A DNA stretch of 12,459 bases from JALNXF01 sp964555845. GTDB taxonomy: Bacteria > Patescibacteriota > Gracilibacteria > BD1-5 > UBA2023. The notes beneath the pieces are model-generated. The model saw only the letters and a program-made list of their open reading frames with translations, was not told where the DNA came from and did no database searches. Below are positions 6,133-12,459 of this stretch, one piece after another (positions within the stretch are counted from its first letter, which is position 1; each line of letters begins with the position of its first letter). The stretch covers positions 1 to 12,459 of the forward strand of contig CAZKUA010000017.1 in the NCBI GenBank assembly GCA_964555845.1, in the 5' to 3' direction. A program made the position numbers and the translations under genes.

Positions 6133-7581
6133 ATGTCATTATACCAAAAATACAGACCGAAAGACTTTGAGTCGTTAATCTGACAGGAATTCGTAAAAAT
6201 ATCACTTCAAAATGCCTTGATTCAAGACAAAACTGTTTGAGCATATCTTTTTTATTGATCTCGTGGGACAGGTAAGACAAGTGTGGCTAGAATTTTGGCA
6301 AGATGATTTAATTGTACTGATTTGACGAAAGAATGAAATCCATGTCATAAATGTGATAATTGTGAGTCTTTTAATAGTTGAGAATTTATTGATATTATAG
6401 AAATAGATGCAGCGAGCAATACCTGAGTTGATAATATTCGTGAACTTATTGAAAAGGCCCAATTTCAACCAAATCAAGCTAAATACAAAATTTATATAAT
6501 TGATGAGGTGCATATGCTCTCTAAATGAGCTTTTAATGCGCTTTTAAAAATCCTTGAAGAACCGCCATCTCATGTGAAATTTATTCTTGCAACAACTGAA
6601 ATTCACAAAATTCCAGATACAATAATCTCTCGTACTCAAAGATATGATTTCAAAAAAATTACAGAAAATGATATTTCAGATAGATTAAGGCATATATCAA
6701 AAAGTGAGGATATTATAGCTGATGAGGCTGCTTTGAGTCTTATAGCAAGACTTTCAAAATGATGACTTCGCGATGCTATTTCTTTGTTTGAACAATATTC
6801 AATTTGATGACATTTAAAGCTCGAATATTTAAAACACAATCTTCAGCTTGTTTGAGACGAATTCTTAATTGAATTTAGTGAAAATATTGTAACTAAAAAT
6901 AAGGATAAAGTAATAAAAAATCTTGAATTTCTAAAATGAAAATGAATTGATGTTAAGATTTTTATCGAGGAAATGGTATTTTATCTAAGAAATGAACTTA
7001 TCGCAAATTTCTGAAAAAATGAATTTAACACCTATATCGAAATTTTTGAAGCCCTTCAAGATATTTATTCTAAGCTAAGATTTGTACCAGATACTTTTAG
7101 TTCCCTCGAGATTTGAATCCTTAAAATAATAAGTGATAAACAAAATAATTCTTGAAATATTATTAAAAAAGAATCTCCCTCTTCTGTCATTCCAGTGCAG
7201 GCGGCAATCTATAAAAAAGATATCTCACCCAAATTAGAAAAAGAAAAAAAATCACCAAAAAACGATGTAAAAGAAGCACCTTTAGAACAAGAAAATAAAA
7301 AAACTGAGGCTATTAATATAGCTGTATTAATAGAAAAAATCAAAAAAGAAGCTGGAAAAGGATTTGTGGCAATGACTCTAAAGGCCTCGAAATTTGATAT
7401 TGATGAAAAAAAATGTATAATCCGCACAAGTACAAAATTCAATTATGATAAGTTAAATACACCCGAGATAAGACATTATTTAAATGCAAAAATAGAGGAA
7501 TTGTTTTGACAAAATTTAAATATTTTAATAGAATACAGCGAAGATTGAGACCTTTTGTGAGAAGCACTAGATGTTTTTTAA
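6133..7581 (+). CDS. dnaX: DNA polymerase III clamp-loader subunit gamma/tau (482 aa)
   Basis: DnaX is the ATPase of the sliding-clamp loader. It has the canonical start YQKYRPKDFESLIGQ, Walker A GSRGTGKT (residues 42-49, the first Gly as UGA) and the zinc module C61, C71, C74, C77. Walker B is DEVH (124-127). The region LLKILEEPPSHVKFILATTE follows, then a sensor region SRTQ where many homologues have SRCQ, and GGLRDAIS for sensor 2. A Lys/Glu/Pro-rich linker (about 345-400) leads to a small C-terminal domain that may bind other replisome parts. An A8 run at 7244-7251 lies in this linker. It has no Shine-Dalgarno site and its own predicted promoter. The AI-2E family permease gene starts 20 nt downstream, so co-transcription is likely. 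Confidence 0.95.
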
Positions 7582-7601
7582 TATTTTATTTTTAGAAAAA
7601 T

Positions 7602-8816
7602 ATGAAAATACCTTACATTATAAAATTAGTTTTCAACAGATTTTTTGTTCAAAAAATCTTTGCAATATGACTTTTAATTTTTATTTGATATTATTTAAAA
7701 GGATTTTTTGCAGTATTTTTAATTACATTTCTTTTTGCTTATTTATTCCTTAATCTATGAGAATTCTTAAATAGTTTTTTAATAAAATATATAGAAAAAA
7801 TTCACACAAGAAGAGTTAGAAATTTTCTAAAAGCAGTTTTTTGAATTAACGCAATAGTATTATCACTCTATATTTTATTTATATGATTAATAATTTTTGC
7901 CATTTCAGATTTGCTTCCAAAAATAATTCAAGAATTGACAGATTTGCCTAGATCTATGCCATTTCTAGCTACCCAAGTAAAAGAAGTACTACAAAAATTA
8001 CAAGAATTAATGAGTTTCAAACAAAATATTCAATGAACCATAACAGATTTATTAAAAGAAAGCAATTACGAGATAATAATGAATTTTTTATGAAATCTAA
8101 AAAGTGTTTGATTAGTTTTAATAGAATTTGTGATTTCCCTTATTTTAAGCTATGTATTTATAATTGATAGAATAAAAATTAAGGCCTATTTAGAAGATAT
8201 CAAAAAATGAAATTTCGCATTTTTATACAGAGAATATGAGATAATTTTTAGCAAAATCGCAAATGGGTTTGGAATGATATTTAAAGCTCAAAGTATAATT
8301 AGCTTCGCCAATACAGTGCTCACAATCGCATCTCTTTATATTATAAGTTTTGCTCATTGATGAGACCAATTTCCATATATTTTTACACTCGCAATAGTCG
8401 TATTTATATTTGGATTTATACCAGTTATGTGAACATTTTTGTCTTCCCTGCCAATTATCGCAATATGATTTTCTTACGGTGGAATAACAGTTGTAGTCGA
8501 AATCCTGCTTATGGTGACATTTATCCATATGGTCGAGGCATATTATCTTAATCCAAAAATAGTTTCTTCATATATGGAACTCCCAATTTCTCTTACTTTT
8601 TTGATTTTGATAGTGTCAGAGCAAATTATGTGAATGGCCGGACTTCTTATCTGAATGCCAATTTTCTATATAATTATTGATTTATTAAAAGATTTTAACA
8701 ATTATGTTACCAAAGTTAAATGAACTTATCATAGCATAGATTCACTTAAAGATGAGACAAAAGACAATATAAAAAGTCAAATAAGACTTTCTAGATCCGG
8801 TAAAAAAAGTATTTAA
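7602..8816 (+). CDS. AI-2E family (PerM-type) permease (404 aa)
   Basis: This is a polytopic membrane protein of the AI-2E transporter family. Hydrophobic segments are clear at about residues 18-55, 80-110, 165-190, 230-290 and 300-370. The family landmarks are the cytoplasmic loop with FGMIFKAQSIISFANT, then FGFIPVMGTFLSSLPIIAIGF, then EAYYLNPKIVSSYMELPISLTF, and a final Gly-rich stretch GMAGLLIGMPIF. The family name comes from one member reported to export autoinducer-2; most members have unknown substrates and some are ion antiporters, so no substrate is assigned here. The C-terminal 40 residues are charged and cytoplasmic. Gly at key loops are UGA, so the gene is shattered under the standard code. 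It lies 20 nt after dnaX and its stop is 4 nt before an interspersed repeat. Confidence 0.9.
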
Positions 8817-8820
8817 CCGT

Positions 8821-8850
8821 GTCATCCTGAGCGTAGTCGAAGGATCTATT
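8821..8850 (+). repeat. Interspersed repeat copy 1 (30 nt)
   Basis: The sequence gtcatcctgagc...gaaggatctatt recurs in reverse orientation at 11946-11975 with one mismatch. It is a quasi-palindrome (ATCCT/AGGAT ends) of a type I know from many bacterial genomes. It lies between the AI-2E family permease and the ABC ATPase genes. Confidence 0.8.
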
Positions 8851-8872
8851 ATTATAATAACTAAATTATTTT

Positions 8873-9625
8873 ATGGCAAAAGCAAATGTGTTACAAACAA
8901 TTTCTTTAAATAAATATCTTGATGGAAAACAGATTTTATTTGACTTAAATCTTGAAATAAAAGAGTGAGAAGTTTTCTGATTTTTATGACCAAATTGAGC
9001 CTGAAAAACTACCACAATGAAATGTATTCTTGGCTTAATTAAACCAGAAAGCTGAGAAATTATAATTTTATGAGAAAATGAACTAACAAATGAAATTAAA
9101 TCTCAAATAGGTTTTATGCCAGAAAATACCTATTTATACAAGTATTTAACTTGATACGAATTTCTTAAATTTAACTGAAAATTTTATAATATTTGAAAAG
9201 AAGAATTAGAGGAGAAAATAGACAATCTCCTAGAAAAAGTATGACTAAAAGAAGCAAAAGATAAACTTCTCGCAAAATATTCAAAATGAATGCTCCAAAG
9301 AATTGGGCTAGCTCAAGCCATTATCAATGACCCAAAATTAGTTTTTCTAGATGAACCAATGAGTTGACTAGATCCAATTTGAAGAAAAATGGTAAAAGAT
9401 CTAATCCTAGAGCTCAAGAAAAATTGAACAACAGTATTTTTTAATACCCACATCCTATCAGATGTAGAATCAATTTGTGATAGATTTGCCATAATCCACA
9501 AATGAAAAATAATCGAAGAGAACAAAGTTAAAAATATCACCAAACATCTCGAAGATTTATTTATAGAAAAGATAAATGAAGCGAATGAGAGAGAAATGGA
9601 GGAGGAAAATGAAGAAAATAATTAA
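8873..9625 (+). CDS. ABC transporter ATP-binding protein (250 aa)
   Basis: This is the cytoplasmic ATPase of an ABC transporter, resembling the ABC-2 type subfamily. It has Walker A GPNGAGKTT (residues 39-47) with its three Gly all UGA, and IGFMPEN (79-85) at the Q-loop position with Glu in place of Gln. The signature YSKGMLQR (136-143) replaces LSGGQ, a form common in this subfamily. Walker B is LVFLDE (156-161), the D-loop SGLDP and the H-loop His193. The C-terminus is acidic. No permease gene is adjacent, so the membrane partner and substrate are unknown; it may lie elsewhere. By my count, 16 of its 20 Gly are UGA. There is no Shine-Dalgarno site. It is convergent with the DMT-like gene; the stop codons are only 4 nt apart with no terminator between. 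Confidence 0.93.
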
Positions 9626-9629
9626 AAAT

Positions 9630-10055
9630 TTAACTTCGAGTTAATAGTACTAATCCTGTTATTACAAAAATTATCCCTGCAATTCTAGCCGTGTTCATCG
9701 GTTCTTTAAGTATTATTATACCAAGAATTACCGCAATTACTATTGTCCCACCAACCACCAATGGATTACCAACTGTAATTGGTGCGTTCTTTGAATACAT
9801 CGACAAGTAGAAAATTTCTGCCACCCCCGTAAATAAGCCAGCCATGATTGGCAAAATCAAACTACCCTTAGTAAAAATTAAGCTTTGTCCAGACATTTTC
9901 AAATATATAGTTGATATTATAGCAACCAATAAAGAAGTTCCAGCGATGAATATATTAGCAAGAGCAGGGCTAAATTTATCAGCAGAAATTTTCGTGAAGA
10001 AGTTGTAGAAGCCAAAGCTTGAAGCAGCTAAAATTGCGTACGCTAACCAATTCAT
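9630..10055 (-). CDS. EamA/DMT-like half-size transporter (141 aa)
   Basis: This small protein is almost entirely hydrophobic, with about five spans (residues roughly 4-20, 30-51, 64-88, 90-114, 121-138). It matches one EamA repeat: NWLAYAILAASSFGFYNFFTK at the start and the typical ending GIIFVITGLVLLTRS. Full-length drug/metabolite transporters carry two such repeats; 140-residue single-repeat versions are known and probably work as dimers. The substrate is unknown. None of its 12 Gly is UGA, in sharp contrast to the ABC gene 4 nt away (16 of 20). The most likely reading is recent acquisition from a standard-code organism. The start is the first ATG; no Shine-Dalgarno is seen. A 59-codon gene lies upstream on the same strand. 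Confidence 0.85.
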   Translation of the reverse strand: MNWLAYAILAASSFGFYNFFTKISADKFSPALANIFIAGTSLLVAIISTIYLKMSGQSLIFTKGSLILPIMAGLFTGVAEIFYLSMYSKNAPITVGNPLVVGGTIVIAVILGIIILKEPMNTARIAGIIFVITGLVLLTRS

Positions 10056-10122
10056 AAAATTAAAAGTTAGAAGTTAAATTTGCTTTTACTCTAGAGAAAT
10101 ATAGAATACAAAGCAAGTTTTA

Positions 10123-10182
10123 ATAATAACTAATTATTAATTTCAGCATATAGATTATGATAAATAAATAATTAGTTATTAT
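10123..10182. repeat. 16-bp perfect A/T-rich inverted repeat
   Basis: The core TAATAACTAATTATT (10124-10138) and its exact reverse complement (10167-10181) extend by one more pair to 10123/10182, with 28 nt between. The right arm overlaps the stop codon of the 59-codon gene. It could be a weak transcript-end hairpin or an element end. A near copy of one arm lies at 8855-8870. Confidence 0.5.
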
Positions 10183-10351
10183 ATATTCCGTCCATAACGA
10201 AACTATATCTACTATGAATTCCCCCTCTTTGGATAGAATCACCTTTTATTATAGCCTTTTTTAAAACATTACCTACTATTTGAGAATCTTTATCACTTAA
10301 TTGAATTTCTGTTTTTGATTGGGATAAAAATCTTTCTTCTAATTTTGACAT
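10172..10351 (-). CDS. Small hypothetical protein (59 aa)
   Basis: I do not recognise this protein. It is a short soluble, charged protein starting MSKLEERFLSQSKTEIQLSDKD, with a central basic helix (VGNVLKKAIIKGD) and the ending RYSFVMDGIYNN. It has no hydrophobic span and no metal-binding motif. All five Gly are GGN and none is UGA, the same bias as in the DMT-like gene downstream on the same strand, so the two probably arrived together. A TATAAT (minus, 10371-10366) lies 14 nt before the ATG, too close to act as a normal -10 unless the mRNA is nearly leaderless. No Shine-Dalgarno is visible. The gene ends inside the inverted repeat. Codon pattern and an intact frame support it, but its shortness leaves doubt. 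Confidence 0.55.
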   Translation of the reverse strand: MSKLEERFLSQSKTEIQLSDKDSQIVGNVLKKAIIKGDSIQRGGIHSRYSFVMDGIYNN

Positions 10352-10362
10352 AATTCTTAAAT

Positions 10363-10390
10363 TTGATTATATTTTAAAAACGAATATTAT
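10363..10390 (+). promoter_or_regulatory. Predicted mnmA promoter
   Basis: TTGATT (10363-10368), a 16-nt spacer and TATTAT (10385-10390) lie 65 nt before the mnmA ATG. It overlaps the start region of the divergent 59-codon gene. The rest of the 100-nt gap is A/T-rich and I see nothing else in it. Confidence 0.45.
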
Positions 10391-10455
10391 TAATTTCAAT
10401 ATATAAATTATTTAAAAATAATCAAGTTTGATTTGTTAAAATTAAGAGAAAACTT

Positions 10456-11520
10456 ATGAAAAAAAGAGTATTAGTCTGACTTTCTGGATGAGTCGATAGT
10501 GCGGTTACAGCTCGCCTTCTTATGAAAGAGGGTTATGAAGTTGTGGCTGGTTTTATGAAAAATTATGTGAGTGAGGAGGAAGAATGTTCAACGCGCGTTG
10601 ATAGAGATGAAGCCATAAAAGTAGCAGAATTTCTTGGAATTAAAGAGTTTATAATTTTTGATTTTAGAGAAGAATATAACAAGAAAATAGTAGAATATAT
10701 TTACGAGTGATATCAAAAATGAATTACACCAAATCCAGATATTTTATGCAATTCAGAAATTAAATTCAAATTATTTCTAGAAAAAGCAATAAATTTAAAC
10801 TTTGATTATATTGCAACAGGACATTATGCAAGAATAGAGACCGGTCTCGAAAAAACGAGACCGGTCTCATATAGACTCTTAAAATGAATTGATTCTACTA
10901 AGGACCAATCTTATTTTCTGTCAGGGCTTAATCAGTTCCAACTCTCAAAATCATTATTTCCTATTTGAAATCTAGAAAAAGTGGAAGTAAGAAAAATAGC
11001 AGAGGAAATATGACTTCCTAATGCAAAAAGAAAAGACAGTCAATGAATTTGTTTTGTATGAAAAGTAGATATGCATAAATTCCTAGAAAAGAAAATTCCA
11101 ATTAAAACCTGAAATATAGTAGATACAGACTGAAAGATTTTATGACAACATAATTGAGCGCAATTTTTTACAATTGGACAAAGAAAATGAATAGAAATAG
11201 GCTGATGACCAGCACTTTTTGTAGTAAAAAAGAATATAGAGAAAAATGAAATAGTAGTCTGAACAGAAAATGAGTTAGAACTTTATTCCAATTCACTAAC
11301 TGCCTCAAATTGGCACTGGATATGAGAAAGTCTAAGCTTTCCAATAAAAGCAACTGCAAAAATTCGCTACAGACAAACTGACCAAGAAGTAGAAATTATA
11401 GATCTATGAAATTCTAGAATACAAGCGAAATTTAGCGAAAAACAAAGAGCAATAACTTCCGGCCAAACAATTGCACTATATATCCAAGATGAGTTAGTTT
11501 GAAGTTGAATTATAGATTAA
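10456..11520 (+). CDS. mnmA: tRNA-specific 2-thiouridylase MnmA (354 aa)
   Basis: MnmA installs the 2-thio group on U34 of tRNAs for Lys, Glu and Gln, using ATP and a sulfur relay. The N-terminal PP-loop is GLSGGVDSAV (residues 8-17). TPNPDILCN carries the first catalytic Cys (C98), IATGHYARI is at 119-127, STKDQSYFL at 147-155, and GICFVG carries the second Cys (C199). The C-terminal beta domains follow (QFFTIGQRKG, the ending about 270-354). The length is normal. The loop after GHYARI carries an 11-residue segment (128-138, ETGLEKTRPVS) encoded by two copies of a 12-bp palindrome. A weak purine stretch precedes the ATG. The gene is convergent with the tRNA/rRNA cluster, with a shared terminator. 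UGA occurs at many Gly sites. Confidence 0.95.
10837..10868 (+). repeat. Palindromic insertion inside mnmA
   Basis: Two copies of the perfect palindrome GAGACCGGTCTC (10837-10848 and 10857-10868) are separated by gaaaaaac. As RNA they form a 13-bp G+C-rich hairpin with an A6 loop inside the mnmA message. The frame stays open and encodes residues 128-138, in a loop that I believe is variable in the family. Confidence 0.75.
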
Positions 11521-11533
11521 AAATAGAGACTAA

Positions 11534-11566
11534 AAAAGACATTAGAAATTTTTTCTAATGTCTTTT
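11534..11566. terminator. Bidirectional terminator between mnmA and the tRNA/rRNA cluster
   Basis: A 15-bp stem, with core AGACATTAGAAA / TTTCTAATGTCT and a 3-nt loop, is flanked by A's on the left and T's on the right. It can end mnmA transcription (plus) and the rRNA-tRNA transcript (minus). Confidence 0.9.
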
Positions 11567-11581
11567 ATTTTATTTTAAACA

Positions 11582-11658
11582 TGGTGGGTAATGTTGGATT
11601 CGAACCAACGACCCTCTGCTTGTAAGGCAGATGCTCTCACCAACTGAGCTAATCACCC
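11582..11658 (-). tRNA. tRNA-Val (UAC)
   Basis: A complete cloverleaf on the minus strand: acceptor GGGTGAT / ATTACCC, D stem GCTC/GAGC, anticodon arm TCTGC-CTTACAA-GCAGA (anticodon TAC), T arm GTTGG-TTCGAAT-CCAAC, and an encoded CCA. It is the last gene of the rRNA-tRNA cluster. Confidence 0.95.
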
Positions 11659-11665
11659 AAAATTA

Positions 11666-11743
11666 TGGTACCCGAGACAGGATTCGAACCTGTGACCTTC
11701 GCCTTAGAAGGGCGCTGCTCTATCCAGGCTGAGCTACTCGGGC
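11666..11743 (-). tRNA. tRNA-Arg (UCU)
   Basis: A complete cloverleaf: acceptor GCCCGAG / CTCGGGT with a G-U first pair, D stem GCTC/GAGC, anticodon loop CTTCTAA (anticodon TCT, reading AGA/AGG), T arm ACAGG-TTCGAAT-CCTGT, and an encoded CCA. It lies 7 nt upstream of tRNA-Val on the same transcript. AGA is the main Arg codon in the host genes here. Confidence 0.95.
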
Positions 11744-11774
11744 AAATTTCTAATATTTCCTTTCTTCTTCCCAT

Positions 11775-11893
11775 TATCTTGGCATTTACCTACTCTTGCA
11801 CCTCTGAGAGGCACTACCATCAGCACGACATGTCTTAACTTCTGTGTTCGGAATGAGAACAGGTGTACCCCATGCGTAATAAATACCAAGATA
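11775..11893 (-). rRNA. rrf: 5S ribosomal RNA
   Basis: The conserved 5S core is present on the minus strand: CCGAACACAGAAGTTAAG and GATGGTAGTGCC. It is closed by the terminal stem ATCTTGG / CCAAGAT. The length of about 119 nt is normal. The ends were set from the terminal helix and may be off by a few nt. Confidence 0.93.
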
Positions 11894-12149
11894 ATATTAA
11901 GAAAAAATTGGTTTTGTAAAAATATATTAATTGTATATTTGAGTAAATAGATCCTTCGACTTCGCTCAGGATGACGAGTTTGTGGCTCGAGATGACGAGG
12001 GCGGAGTTTTGTATAAGAGAAATGTAAGATTAGCTGAAAAAAGACTTTTTAGTTCGAGCTTTAAATTTATTCTTTACTTTTTGTTAATATAGTTTAGTTA
12101 TTTGCATAACTTATCAATGAATTACATCCAAACTATAATCAAAAGGTTC
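11894..12149 (-). other. 23S-5S internal transcribed spacer
   Basis: About 255 nt with no gene that I can find. It holds interspersed repeat copy 2 (11946-11975), a related gatgacgag duplication next to it, and an imperfect agct...agct stem with A5/T5 arms at about 12032-12060. It is otherwise A/T-rich. It probably carries rRNA processing stems, which I cannot define by eye. Confidence 0.7.
11946..11975 (-). repeat. Interspersed repeat copy 2 (30 nt, inverted)
   Basis: This is the reverse complement of the repeat at 8821-8850 with one mismatch (gcgaag here for gcgtag). It sits inside the 23S-5S spacer of the rRNA operon. The adjacent gagatgacgaggg echoes its end. Confidence 0.8.
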
Positions 12150-12459
12150 GTATAAATTTCTTTCGTGCTATTAGTATTGCTCGGCTGAAGACATTACTGT
12201 CCTTACACCTGCAACCTATCAACCTCGTAGTCTCCGAGGGCACTTATCAGTATAAATACTGGAGGAATCTAATCTTTGAGTCGACTTCCCACTTAGATGC
12301 TTTCAGTGGTTATTACGTCCGAACTTAGCTACTCGACTTTGCCGGTAGGCCCAACAATCGATACACCAGGGGTTCGTTCACTCCGGTCCTCTCGTACTAG
12401 GAGTAAATCTCATCAAATTCCTATGCGCTCACAGCAGATAGGGGCCAAACTGTCTCACG
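12150..12459 (-). rRNA. rrl: 23S ribosomal RNA, 3' part
   Basis: The last 310 nt or so of 23S rRNA on the minus strand; the rest lies beyond the right edge. The sarcin-ricin loop AGTACGAGAGGACC is at about 12398-12385, and the domain VI end GCCGAGCAATACTAATAG is near 12187-12168. The 3' end was placed by alignment from memory to the usual distance after ACTAAT and is good to about 15 nt. Confidence 0.93.

Noticed and set aside
6202..6513. Minus-strand 103-codon ORF opposite dnaX
   Set aside because: It overlaps the conserved clamp-loader ATPase; its composition is what antisense A/T-rich DNA gives.
8223..8528. Minus-strand Cys/Lys-rich 101-codon ORF opposite the AI-2E family permease
   Set aside because: It lies antisense to the conserved permease core; its Cys/Tyr richness mirrors the opposite strand's codons.
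6133..9625. Multiple pseudogenes or frameshifts in dnaX, the AI-2E family permease and the ABC gene
   Set aside because: All breaks are UGA codons in frame at Gly positions; the genes are intact under code 25.
8873..9625. UGA read as Trp (code 4)
   Set aside because: UGA falls at Walker A and other invariant Gly sites, while UGG is used at Trp positions such as KLERMAGAYWK in ThrS.
1754..9655. Shared 14-nt aatagtactaatcc near 1754 and 9642
   Set aside because: Flanks differ, one copy is inside coding sequence, and a match of this length is expected by chance in A/T-rich DNA of this size.

Overview
The window comes from a low-G+C bacterium that reads UGA as glycine (genetic code 25). This code is known from Gracilibacteria (BD1-5/GN02) and Absconditabacteria (SR1) of the candidate phyla radiation. 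The evidence is direct. In the ABC ATPase, 16 of 20 glycines are UGA, including all three glycines of the Walker A loop. DnaX, ThrS, MurI, GrpE, MnmA and an AI-2E family permease are each broken by UGA under the standard code and become full-length proteins with UGA read as Gly. UGG still stands for Trp. Most host genes lack a Shine-Dalgarno sequence.

Layout, left to right. A partial hypothetical gene (minus, 1-1127) is divergent from a YtxH-like gene and grpE (plus, 1256-2309). A compact cassette follows (about 2355-2928), with its own consensus promoter, strong Shine-Dalgarno sites, two small ORFs and a terminator. Its terminator hairpin overlaps the 3' end of murI. murI (2910-3695) and thrS (3795-5546) lie on minus, separated by a structured 78-bp inverted-repeat element. 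Upstream of thrS is a leader with its own promoter, a 16-codon threonine-rich ORF and an intrinsic terminator: a candidate transcription attenuator that works only if UGA is sense. A second small-ORF cassette (about 5748-6036) runs divergently. dnaX and the AI-2E family permease (6133-8816) follow, then an ABC ATPase (8873-9625). Two minus-strand genes (9630-10351) use only GGN glycine codons and look acquired. mnmA (10456-11520) carries an in-frame palindromic insertion. It meets, across a shared terminator, the minus-strand end of an rRNA operon: 23S 3' part, 5S, tRNA-Arg(UCU), tRNA-Val(UAC).

The identified genes are mostly housekeeping: chaperone cofactor, cell-wall D-glutamate, aminoacylation, DNA polymerase clamp loader, tRNA thiolation and rRNA/tRNA. 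The unusual parts are the thrS leader, the two roughly 45% G+C small-ORF cassettes, the GGN-only gene pair, the hairpin inside mnmA and two inverted copies of a 30-nt interspersed repeat, one of them in the 23S-5S spacer. Promoter and fold calls were made by eye, without folding or database searches.
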